8,390 nucleotides of DNA from CAUZEB01 sp963578655. Its GTDB lineage: Bacteria; Chloroflexota; Dehalococcoidia; Lucifugimonadales; CAUZEB01. The stretch covers positions 1 to 8,390 of the forward strand of contig CAUZEB010000079.1 in assembly GCA_963578655.1 (NCBI GenBank), given 5' to 3'. Numbering within the stretch: the stretch's first letter is position 1; each line of letters opens with the position of its first letter. This document shows, one piece after another, positions 1 to 5,724 of this stretch. A program made the position numbers and the translations under genes. The notes under the pieces are model-generated. The model had not been told where the DNA came from, searched no databases, and saw nothing but the letters and a program-made list of their open reading frames with translations.

Positions 1-358
1 CTACACGAACCAAGAAATCACCGAAAGCCTGCATAGTACGGGAAATAGGCAAGACTGCATATTCGCTCTTTTTCACATTAAGTTCTGCAAAAGTTCTTTC
101 AAAATAATCGTTTTCAGGATTTAAAATACCCGTCAGGAAGCTATTTAGGATTTTTGAGTAGTACAGATCATGGGCTTTCGCTATACCGAGTCCTATAAGT
201 ACAACCAAGTCCTTTATAAACATATAATCTTGGAGTAAGTATGTCTTAAAATAACTTCTTTTTAGTGAGCCATCACCCATTGCTAAAACAAACTCGTGCA
301 TGACCACGCTATCCCAGAGGTCACGGTGTTTGTATCTAAGTTCTCGTATTAAACTCAT
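1..358 (-). CDS. tenA: TenA-family thiamin-salvage protein (thiaminase II / aminopyrimidine aminohydrolase), C-terminus beyond window
   Basis: Partial gene; 119 codons from ATG 358-356 lie in the window and the rest runs off the left edge. The visible part reads as the N-terminal half of a TenA/PQQC-fold protein: a tryptophan at residue 15, HEF at 21-23 (family HPF), GDGSL at 28-32, then FKTYLLQDY at 37-45. Asp44 in the QDY motif corresponds to the pyrimidine-binding aspartate of Bacillus TenA, and AKAHD at 60-64 also fits. Family knowledge: TenA hydrolyses aminomethyl-pyrimidine degradation products of thiamin to HMP, or cleaves thiamin. The catalytic Cys near 135 that separates TenA_C from TenA_E proteins lies outside the window, so the subtype cannot be told. 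The gene starts 11 bases after the thiV stop, with only a weak AGAAAG ribosome site, so it is probably cotranscribed and under the same TPP riboswitch. Confidence 0.88.
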   Translation of the reverse strand, partial: MSLIRELRYKHRDLWDSVVMHEFVLAMGDGSLKRSYFKTYLLQDYMFIKDLVVLIGLGIAKAHDLYYSKILNSFLTGILNPENDYFERTFAELNVKKSEYAVLPISRTMQAFGDFLVRV

Positions 359-369
359 CTAACTTTCTG

Positions 370-1854
370 TTAGTCCTCGATTAATTTCACCTTGGTTTGG
401 AGTTGTGAATAATCGTAATCTTCTCTGGTATTGTGAGATAAGCTAGAAATTAGCATAGAACTTAGACTAACGAACACGGATACCCCGAAAGCTGCACTGA
501 AACTGACGAGAAGTTGTGTTGCCCAGTTGATGTCTATTATCAACCCTGTGAGATATGGGGCTGTTGATGTAGGGAAGAATAATATCCCAGCCGCTAGTCC
601 GGACACAGATCCAAATACAGCTGATTTACCATTGAAACGGCCAGAGTATAGACCGTAGAAAACAGGAAATATGACAGCTGCACAAACCATATCGGCTATG
701 AGAAAGAGGTAGAGGACACTGTAACCTTTGGAGGCTATGAATATAGCTGGTATTATGAGAATGACTGTGATAAGCCGCGAGGAATTCAACAGAGTCTTAC
801 CTGCTATAAGAGGCCTGGTACGGGCCATATCTACTGTAACTGTGCTGGCCATACCATTCAACAATGTATCTAAACTGCTCATTACTAGGACAAGAGCAAG
901 TACCAATACGATCATGAGTGCCCATGAGGGTATTGTGTCCAAAATTAAGGAGAAAAGGGCTACTGATGGAGTTTCAGCCATGTTGCTACCTACAGCAATT
1001 ATTCCAAATAATCCGGTAATAATTATGATTGGAATTACGATAATACCTGAGATAAAAAATCCCCGCCTAAGAGATTTCTCACTTTTTGCCGTATAAACTC
1101 GTTGCCAGAATCCTTGGTGGAACAGGTTAGCTGCTAGTATGGCTATAATTAGAGTGGCTCCAAATTCAATTCCAGGACGGTGACTGAGAGACAATAGTTC
1201 TGGCCTGCTAGATGATACATTTTGGAAGGCGTCTCCCAGTCCGTTTAAAGAAGATGCAACCACCGCGAATATAATAATCAGTAACGGGAGAATTAGGAAG
1301 AACTGTACTGTGTCGGTTACTATTGATGCCCTAATACCTCCGTAGGCTGTATACAAAACGGTCAGTAATCCAACAATTAGGGCAGTCACTCCCAGTGGCG
1401 TATCGGCTAACAGATGCACTACTTGCGATATGCCTGTCAATTCGGCCGATAGAAATATGAACATATAAAAAATGGTAACTGCTATCGTAATGAAGTATAG
1501 ACCCTTACCGTAGCGGTACCATACGTATTCGGTTAGCGAATGCCCTTGAGGCATCATCCTTCGCATTTTTACACCTATGAATACAAAAGCAACTAGTGGA
1601 GCAGCCTGACCCAGGCTATACCCTATTATGCCCACTATCCCCGCCCAAGTACCGGTTTCGGCAGGGCTAAAGAGTATCCAAGCACCTATTACCGAGGCTA
1701 CAAGGGTTGCTGTAGTCACTATGGATCCAGTACTATTTCTAAATACGATGAAGTTCTCCAGAGTTTGGCGTTTTTCTCTTACGAACCATATACTTATCAT
1801 TACAAAAGAGACTGAAGTGAGTAGCATTATGATGATGCTTGATGTATTTGACAT
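370..1854 (-). CDS. thiV: Sodium:solute symporter, probable thiamin/HMP transporter (ThiV-like)
   Basis: A 494-residue polytopic membrane protein with about 13 predicted hydrophobic segments, the usual size of the sodium:solute symporter (SSS) family. Family hallmarks are TAYGGIRASIVTDTVQ at 169-184, HQGFWQRVYTAKS at 246-258 following TM6, and SSLDTLLNG at 326-334 in the helix that carries sodium-site serines in this family. Start is ATG 1854-1852 with AGGA about 10 bases upstream. The substrate is inferred from context: a TPP riboswitch and terminator lie in its leader, and a TenA gene follows 11 bases after its stop. SSS members behind TPP riboswitches (thiV in SAR11) are linked to uptake of the thiamin precursor HMP. 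The protein family alone would also allow urea, proline, pantothenate or other solutes, so transport of a thiamin-related pyrimidine is a good inference and not proven. Confidence 0.87.
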   Translation of the reverse strand: MSNTSSIIIMLLTSVSFVMISIWFVREKRQTLENFIVFRNSTGSIVTTATLVASVIGAWILFSPAETGTWAGIVGIIGYSLGQAAPLVAFVFIGVKMRRMMPQGHSLTEYVWYRYGKGLYFITIAVTIFYMFIFLSAELTGISQVVHLLADTPLGVTALIVGLLTVLYTAYGGIRASIVTDTVQFFLILPLLIIIFAVVASSLNGLGDAFQNVSSSRPELLSLSHRPGIEFGATLIIAILAANLFHQGFWQRVYTAKSEKSLRRGFFISGIIVIPIIIITGLFGIIAVGSNMAETPSVALFSLILDTIPSWALMIVLVLALVLVMSSLDTLLNGMASTVTVDMARTRPLIAGKTLLNSSRLITVILIIPAIFIASKGYSVLYLFLIADMVCAAVIFPVFYGLYSGRFNGKSAVFGSVSGLAAGILFFPTSTAPYLTGLIIDINWATQLLVSFSAAFGVSVFVSLSSMLISSLSHNTREDYDYSQLQTKVKLIED

Positions 1855-1892
1855 CAGATATATATCCTATCCCATTTCAACTTGTTATCCTG

Positions 1893-1933
1893 AAAACAAC
1901 AAAGCCGCCCATCCTGATCCTGGTGGCTTTGTT
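1893..1933 (-). terminator. Intrinsic terminator in the thiV leader, between riboswitch and start codon
   Basis: On the minus strand AACAAAGCCACC (1933-1922) pairs with GGCGGCTTTGTT (1909-1898), 11 of 12 positions with one A-C mismatch, around a 12-base loop. A T-rich run follows directly (TTTGTTGTTTT, to 1893). It lies 12 bases after the riboswitch P1 strand and about 40 bases before the thiV start codon. This is the standard place for a riboswitch expression platform that ends transcription when TPP is bound. Confidence 0.75.
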
Positions 1934-1944
1934 AACAAGTGAAG

Positions 1945-2041
1945 AACCATTTCCTTCGCTGGCATTATCCAGATCAGGTCGTCGGGGTCGGCGTGTCATA
2001 TGCCCTCTCAGCCCAGTTACCTTTGGGCTCCCCCCGGTTGA
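1945..2041 (-). promoter_or_regulatory. TPP (thiamin pyrophosphate) riboswitch aptamer, THI element
   Basis: The minus strand carries the near-invariant TPP aptamer elements in order. These are a G-run that forms the 5' strand of P2 (2035-2030), P3 as AGCCC/GGGCT around a 10-base loop, CTGAGA at 2011-2006, and a small P3a GGC/GCC hairpin. ACCCC follows as the 3' strand of P2 (1988-1984). The P4/P5 block runs CTGATCTGGATAATGCC then AGCG (1977-1957), followed by AAGGAA. P1 appears short: AACC at 2039-2036 with GGTT at 1948-1945. CTGAGA binds the HMP ring of TPP and the P4/P5 block binds the pyrophosphate through magnesium. The aptamer sits between a promoter and a terminator ahead of thiV-tenA, so repression by TPP through early termination is expected. 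Confidence 0.96.
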
Positions 2042-2053
2042 GCTATCGTCTGG

Positions 2054-2082
2054 AGTTTATAGAGGGCTCCTAATATTGTCAA
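2054..2082 (-). promoter_or_regulatory. Sigma70-type promoter of the thiV-tenA operon
   Basis: The minus strand shows a perfect -35 TTGACA (2082-2077). There are two overlapping -10 choices: TAAACT (2059-2054) at a 17-base spacing, or TATAAA (2061-2056) at 15 bases. The predicted start of transcription, around 2046-2049, falls just before the first stem of the TPP riboswitch, which supports the assignment. Confidence 0.68.
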
Positions 2083-2111
2083 TCACGGCATTCTACGACT
2101 AATATAGATAC

Positions 2112-2140
2112 TTTTGCTGTATATTTTCGGATGGTATAAT
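2112..2140 (+). promoter_or_regulatory. Extended -10 promoter of rsmG, divergent from thiV
   Basis: A perfect -10 TATAAT (2135-2140) is preceded by TGG (2132-2134), giving the extended TGnTATAAT form. Only a poor -35 is present (TTTTGC at 2112-2117, 17-base spacing), as is common with extended -10 promoters. The expected start near 2147 gives a leader of about 36 bases to the rsmG ribosome site and TTG start. Confidence 0.6.
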
Positions 2141-2182
2141 CTCAATTGTTTTACTTTTCATATCATATAACAAGGAATTCAT

Positions 2183-2896
2183 TTGGAATTGCTTAGATGT
2201 GGAGCCAAAGAGTTAGGCATAGATTTAAATACGAAGACTATAGAGAAATTTACGCGATACTATGAGGAAATTTTAGAATGGAATTCCAAAGTTAATTTAA
2301 CTTCCATTACTGATTGCATGGAAGTTCAGAAGAGGCATTTCCTGGATTCATTGACTCCTGCATTAGCTATTTCGTCCGGAATGTTAGACAATGGTCGCTT
2401 CGCGGATATTGGAACAGGGGCAGGGTTTCCGGGCATTCCCCTGAAAATTGCTTACCCAAAATTAACGGCTACATTGATTGAATCTAGAACTAAGAAGGTA
2501 CACTTTCTTGAGAATGTTAAAAAACTTTTGGGTTTGCAGCAATTTACAGTTTTGAATGACAGATCGGAAAAACTCGCGCATATTGATGGACTCAGAGAGG
2601 CTTTTGATTTTGTTGTTACAAGAGCAGTTTCAAGTGTTGCCGTTATGGCTGAATTGGCGCTGCCTTTCTGTAGGATCGGAGGTATGGTCATCCTACAGAA
2701 AAAGACAGGCGTAGAAAGTGAAGTATGCAGAGCTTCTCTGTCAGTACGAACGATGGGCGGATGTCTAAAAGAAATCAGAGAAATCAGTATTCAAGGTTTG
2801 GAAGAACCGCGGGCTTTGGTTATTCTGGAGAAAATTGCCCCCACACCGAAAAATTATCCACGTAGACCCGGAATGCCTGAGAAGAGACCCTTGTAA
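2183..2896 (+). CDS. rsmG: 16S rRNA (guanine527-N7)-methyltransferase RsmG
   Basis: A 237-residue cytoplasmic SAM-dependent methyltransferase that makes m7G527 in the decoding region of 16S rRNA (GidB family, usual length 200-240). Visible family motifs are WNSKVNLTSI at 33-42, RHFLDSL at 51-57, and the glycine-rich SAM loop DIGTGAGFPGIPLKI at 75-89. Further motifs are ESRTKKVHFLENV at 100-112, TRAVS at 146-150, and the C-terminal YPRRPGMPEKRPL at 225-237, which is close to the family ending. Start is TTG 2183: AAGGA lies at 2172-2176, six bases upstream, and the N-terminus fits family length with no better ATG nearby. Loss of this enzyme gives low-level streptomycin resistance in other bacteria. 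The gene has its own promoter and is followed after 25 bases by a membrane protein gene on the same strand, probably cotranscribed. Confidence 0.96.
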   Translation: MELLRCGAKELGIDLNTKTIEKFTRYYEEILEWNSKVNLTSITDCMEVQKRHFLDSLTPALAISSGMLDNGRFADIGTGAGFPGIPLKIAYPKLTATLIESRTKKVHFLENVKKLLGLQQFTVLNDRSEKLAHIDGLREAFDFVVTRAVSSVAVMAELALPFCRIGGMVILQKKTGVESEVCRASLSVRTMGGCLKEIREISIQGLEEPRALVILEKIAPTPKNYPRRPGMPEKRPL

Positions 2897-2921
2897 GTGA
2901 TAAACTACCCTGTGAATTTTC

Positions 2922-3953
2922 ATGAAACTTGATAGCAGTGACAAAAAGAATCAGGTGTCTTTGAGGTCCAGAATACTTTCTCTACCTACCCTCATAGCTT
3001 TTTGCATTGCCATAGGATTTATTAGTTTTCTACTCACTCGTTTTGATGTCGAGTGGTCTTCGACCTGGGATAATATCAGTACAATGAACCCAGGACTTTA
3101 CTTTCTGGCTATGCTGTTTTACTACGCAAGTTTCGTGTTCAGAGGCATTAGGTGGCGCATCTTGGCAAGGAACTCCATTAATGAGTTTTGTGATCAGGAT
3201 AATATACCTTCAGTGAAAGATGCTGCGCAACTAATTATAATAGGCTGGTTCGTCAATTCGATTACCTGGTTTAGAATTGGCGATGCCTATAGAGCTTATT
3301 TGTTTGCAGAGGACTCTAACAGGCAAATCTCGTGGAGTTTGGGAACTGTTCTGGCAGAGCGTGTGCTTGATACAGTTACTGTATTTATGTTACTTGCCGT
3401 GAGTAGCGTGTTTGTCTATTCTTCTTTCACGAATCATGCAGGCATATATATTGTAGTCGCAGCTCTGGCGATGGCCCTTTTGTTAGTTTTTAGTCTCATG
3501 ACTATGAAGAGGTACGGATTTCGAATCGCGTCTATATTACCGTATGGATTAGAACAGGCATATCTGAAGTTTCACCAGGGTACTTTAGATAGTTTGAAGC
3601 AGTTTAAAATATTGATAGGATTAGGACTGTTAGGATGGATACTCGAAATTGCTCGACTTTACTTCGTTATCCTAGCACTGGACTTAAATGTTTCGATCCC
3701 TTTAATTATCGTGGTGGCGTTGGGACATGCGATACTGAGTACTGTCCCAACGCCGGGCGGGGTTGGAGCTGTGGAGCCGGGCATGATTGGTATCTTGATG
3801 ATAGGTGTTGTTAGACACGAAGCGATTTCAATTGTTTTGGTGGATCGATCCATTACGTACCTGAGTGTTATATGTGTTGGAGGGCTGGTTTTACTATCTA
3901 GATACATCAGAACTAAGAGGCGCGGAAATATAACTTCAACTTCGAATAAATAA
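2922..3953 (+). CDS. Lysylphosphatidylglycerol synthase TM region / UPF0104-family integral membrane protein
   Basis: A 343-residue membrane protein with a short charged cytoplasmic N-terminus and about eight hydrophobic segments, roughly at 20-40, 57-74, 103-118, 145-166, 172-193, 228-252, 257-275 and 283-326. Family signatures are FRGIRWRILA at 73-82, FRIGDAYRAYLFAE at 117-130, VLAERVLDTVTVF at 143-155 and the strongest one, TVPTPGGVGAVEPGM at 274-288. It matches the flippase-like membrane domain of MprF, AglD and YbhN, without the soluble aminoacyl-transferase domain. A true lysyl-PG synthase activity is therefore unlikely, and a role in lipid or polyprenyl-glycolipid transport or synthesis is only a guess. 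Start ATG 2922 has a weak ribosome site, so translation may depend on rsmG upstream (25-base gap). No strong terminator follows apart from the inverted repeat at 3974-4019. Confidence 0.85.
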   Translation: MKLDSSDKKNQVSLRSRILSLPTLIAFCIAIGFISFLLTRFDVEWSSTWDNISTMNPGLYFLAMLFYYASFVFRGIRWRILARNSINEFCDQDNIPSVKDAAQLIIIGWFVNSITWFRIGDAYRAYLFAEDSNRQISWSLGTVLAERVLDTVTVFMLLAVSSVFVYSSFTNHAGIYIVVAALAMALLLVFSLMTMKRYGFRIASILPYGLEQAYLKFHQGTLDSLKQFKILIGLGLLGWILEIARLYFVILALDLNVSIPLIIVVALGHAILSTVPTPGGVGAVEPGMIGILMIGVVRHEAISIVLVDRSITYLSVICVGGLVLLSRYIRTKRRGNITSTSNK

Positions 3954-3973
3954 CGCTTTATTTGATTGTCGAT

Positions 3974-4019
3974 TCTATTGACGTGGTATGTAAAACATCG
4001 TACACTCCGCGTCAATAGA
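3974..4019 (+). repeat. Long inverted repeat framing the rdhA-like promoter (operator-like dyad or hairpin)
   Basis: TCTATTGACG (3974-3983) and CGTCAATAGA (4010-4019) are perfect 10-bp inverted arms 26 bases apart. The symmetry continues inward with T-G, G-C and G-C pairs, and ATGT/ACAT around AAA (3988-3998) closes the top. As RNA it would form a long stem-loop after the UPF0104 stop codon, but no T-run follows, so it is a poor intrinsic terminator. As DNA the left arm covers a -35 element and the right arm the expected transcription start of the next gene, which is how operators are often placed. Confidence 0.6.
3978..4006 (+). promoter_or_regulatory. Probable sigma70-type promoter of the rdhA-like gene
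   Basis: TTGACG at 3978-3983 (five of six to the -35 consensus) is followed after exactly 17 bases by TACACT at 4001-4006 (four of six, with the key first, second and last bases). The start would be near 4013 and the leader about 35 bases, including the GGGGGTGA ribosome site at 4031-4038. The whole element lies inside the inverted repeat. Confidence 0.45.
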
Positions 4020-4047
4020 CTAATATTAACGGGGGTGAGCGTAAGCG

Positions 4048-5301
4048 ATGCCTAAGAAGACCGTGGATCATGTTGTGATAAGGCCAGGAAGGAGATACGG
4101 CGATTCGAAAGTGGAGATACCAGTTGCGAAGGATTTAACTACCGTACCAGGTGTTCCCATTCGAGAAGAAGATGTCCAGTTTTATAGCAGAGCTTATCCT
4201 ATCGAAAGTCAGAATATAGATAAATCTGCAGATCGTGAGTGGGTTTGGACCGTTTACTCTGATGAAATGATTGAGTATCGCAAGAAACATGATGAACATG
4301 TTAAGCCTCTTGTCGACGCTGCTTTCGAATCAGGTGAATTAGAGCCAACGGGGGTTTCTGTTTCAGGAAAAGATTTGACGGAACAAATTCTCCTAAAAGC
4401 TAGGGAATTGGGTTTTAATGAAGTGGGATTTACCAAATTCGATCATAGATATGCATTTACTAGCAAGAAACATTGGTCTAAATATGAACATGCCATATGT
4501 CTGGCCCTTGAACAAGATTATCTTTGGACACAAACCATTCCTAGCATGGAAGCCGAATGGGCTCATTTCGGGACCTATGAGGTAGAAGGAGCTCTTGCCC
4601 TGGATTTAGGAGATTATGTTCGTTCTCTGGGTTATCATGCTCAAATTCATAGCCCTAACGATAACAGTGGCGCGTATATTCCGATGTTCGTGGAAGCCGG
4701 GTTGGGCCAGTTAGGTGCCAATGGGCAGCTGTTGTCTCCTCATTTCGGCTCTAGATCCCGACTAATGCTTATTACGACTGATGCTCCTGTCACCTACGAC
4801 GAGCCTGTGGATTACGGTATCAATAAGTTTTGCGAAGTGTGTCAGGTGTGTGTTAATAGATGTCCTGGACGAGCCTTGATAAGAGATAAAGTTTGGTGGA
4901 GGGGAGTAGAAAAATTCAAGGTGATATATGAACGGTGCAGACCGGTTATGAGCAGATATGAAGGTTGCGCTATTTGTATTAAAGTGTGTCCAATACAACG
5001 CTATGGAATGAACTCCGTTATGGAGCATTACGTCGAAACAGGCGAAATTTTAGGGAAAGGTACAGAAAACCTAGAAGGATATGACTTCAAGGAGAAGGGT
5101 TATTTCCCTCCGGGCAAGCTTCCTAGGTTCAATCGTGAATTTTTCGATATACCACATGGTAGAACTGAAGATTGGTTGTTTGAGCAATTTATGGAAAAAT
5201 TGGAGGAAAAAGGTTCAGCCGGTACGCAAGAATTGGCGACCTTCGCCAGTAAAGTCAAAACCGTATTAGATAAAGGAAGATCTACCAGGGGAGACGAATA
5301 G
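4048..5301 (+). CDS. rdhA: Reductive-dehalogenase-like corrinoid/iron-sulfur protein (RdhA family), no Tat signal
   Basis: A 417-residue soluble protein with the cobalamin-binding and ferredoxin parts of the RdhA family. The core stretch around 191-248 reads VRSLGYHAQIHSPNDN, then AYIPMFVEAGLGQLGANG, then SPHFGSRSRL and TTDAP, the corrinoid-pocket block typical of reductive dehalogenases. The first [4Fe-4S] ligand set is C262, C265, C268, C272-Pro. The second is C297, then GCAICIKVCP with C307, C310 and C314, the split spacing usual for RdhA. There is no N-terminal twin-arginine signal or hydrophobic segment, so it should act in the cytoplasm, and no RdhB anchor gene is adjacent. It also lacks the C-terminal reductase domain of the ~700-residue aerobic enzymes. 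The start ATG follows GGGGGTGA, close to the full anti-Shine-Dalgarno complement, 12 bases after its G-run. The substrate is unknown: dehalogenation is possible, but a different B12-dependent reduction is equally open. Epoxyqueuosine reductase QueG is a distant relative and fits less well. Confidence 0.82.
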   Translation: MPKKTVDHVVIRPGRRYGDSKVEIPVAKDLTTVPGVPIREEDVQFYSRAYPIESQNIDKSADREWVWTVYSDEMIEYRKKHDEHVKPLVDAAFESGELEPTGVSVSGKDLTEQILLKARELGFNEVGFTKFDHRYAFTSKKHWSKYEHAICLALEQDYLWTQTIPSMEAEWAHFGTYEVEGALALDLGDYVRSLGYHAQIHSPNDNSGAYIPMFVEAGLGQLGANGQLLSPHFGSRSRLMLITTDAPVTYDEPVDYGINKFCEVCQVCVNRCPGRALIRDKVWWRGVEKFKVIYERCRPVMSRYEGCAICIKVCPIQRYGMNSVMEHYVETGEILGKGTENLEGYDFKEKGYFPPGKLPRFNREFFDIPHGRTEDWLFEQFMEKLEEKGSAGTQELATFASKVKTVLDKGRSTRGDE

Positions 5302-5332
5302 CCGTTATAGATATATTAAGTTTGATTGCGGA

Positions 5333-5366
5333 CAGGGGGTTAGCTACTTGCTGACCCCCTGCTTTG
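5333..5366 (+). terminator. Strong hairpin downstream of the rdhA-like gene, probable terminator
   Basis: CAGGGGGTTAGC (5333-5344) pairs with GCTGACCCCCTG (5350-5361): 12 base pairs with one G-T wobble, around the loop TACTT. CTTTGTG follows, only a short T-rich tail, so termination may be partial and let some transcription reach the small ORF downstream. It lies 31 bases after the rdhA-like stop codon. Confidence 0.6.
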
Positions 5367-5392
5367 TGATACTGGGAAATGGAGGATGGAAA

Positions 5393-5584
5393 ATGTTTAC
5401 AAAGAATGGCCTTGACGCGCTTTTTCATGAGTTAGAACGCGACTGGGAAGAAAGCACTGAATTTGAGCAACTTTCCAGAGATGCTCATTTGGCGATAGCC
5501 CTTTCCGATGCGGGTAGACCTCTCGGGGATAGTATAGATCAACGCGTCATTTCATTGGTAGAGAAATATAAAGCAATGAGTTAA
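5393..5584 (+). CDS. Small hypothetical protein, 63 residues
   Basis: Not recognised. ATG 5393 is preceded by GGAGG (5381-5385) at an ideal seven-base spacing, which strongly supports real translation. The same frame is open back to TTG 5348, but that codon lies in the terminator hairpin loop and lacks a ribosome site. The product is soluble and acidic, with no membrane segment, no cysteine and no signal peptide. Residues about 4-38 look largely helical (ELERDWEESTEFEQLSRDAH), then a turn at AGRPLGD, then a second helix to the end (QRVISLVEKYKAM). It is not an RdhB anchor, which would have about three membrane helices. It sits 91 bases after the rdhA-like stop, beyond a hairpin, so a functional link with that protein is possible but unsupported. 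A small helical regulatory or partner protein would fit, though nothing in the sequence decides it. Confidence 0.62.
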   Translation: MFTKNGLDALFHELERDWEESTEFEQLSRDAHLAIALSDAGRPLGDSIDQRVISLVEKYKAMS

Positions 5585-5724
5585 TTGATATCAGTTGGCG
5601 CTTTGAGAGTTAATAAGAAGCCTAATTTTGGAAATGAAGTAAATACAAATGAACAGAGAACTACCGCATTACGTTAAATCTCTCATATGAATCAGTCAGT
5701 AAGACACTCAGGAGAAGTCAAACA

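Noticed and set aside
728..2102. Plus-strand open frames at 728-1096, 1628-1942 and 1839-2102
   Set aside because: They lie opposite thiV or across its terminator and riboswitch, show no family motif and no ribosome site, and the minus-strand reading explains the sequence fully.
2452..2691. Minus-strand open frame opposite rsmG
   Set aside because: It is the reverse of a conserved methyltransferase core including the SAM-binding region; low complexity, no start signal.
2922..3953. MprF-type lysylphosphatidylglycerol synthase conferring resistance to cationic peptides
   Set aside because: Only the membrane flippase-like domain is present; the soluble C-terminal transferase domain is absent, so that activity cannot be claimed.
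4048..4110. Twin-arginine signal because of GRRYG near the N-terminus
   Set aside because: RR at residues 15-16 is not followed by the FLK-type motif or by any hydrophobic segment, so it is not a Tat signal.
3659..5028. Minus-strand open frames at 3659-4015, 4254-4436 and 4762-5028
   Set aside because: They are shadows of the UPF0104 and rdhA-like genes, without motifs; the first also crosses the inverted repeat.
5081..5269. Plus-strand open frame of 62 codons inside the 3' end of the rdhA-like gene
   Set aside because: Out of frame with a clear coding region, basic and without a recognisable domain or ribosome site.
4048..5301. Assignment as epoxyqueuosine reductase QueG
   Set aside because: QueG shares the B12 and iron-sulfur parts, but the YIPMFVEAGLGQLG and GSRSRL block and the split second cluster (C297 then GCAICIKVCP) follow the RdhA pattern, and the long N-terminal stretch is unlike QueG.
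5348..5392. Upstream TTG start for the small ORF (78 residues)
   Set aside because: TTG 5348 sits in the loop and stem of the hairpin and has no ribosome site, whereas ATG 5393 has GGAGG at seven bases.
5585..5724. Promoter, T-box or leader-peptide attenuator for ilvD
   Set aside because: Several AT-rich hexamers occur but no pair with proper spacing; no T-box motif and no peptide rich in Leu, Ile or Val is visible.
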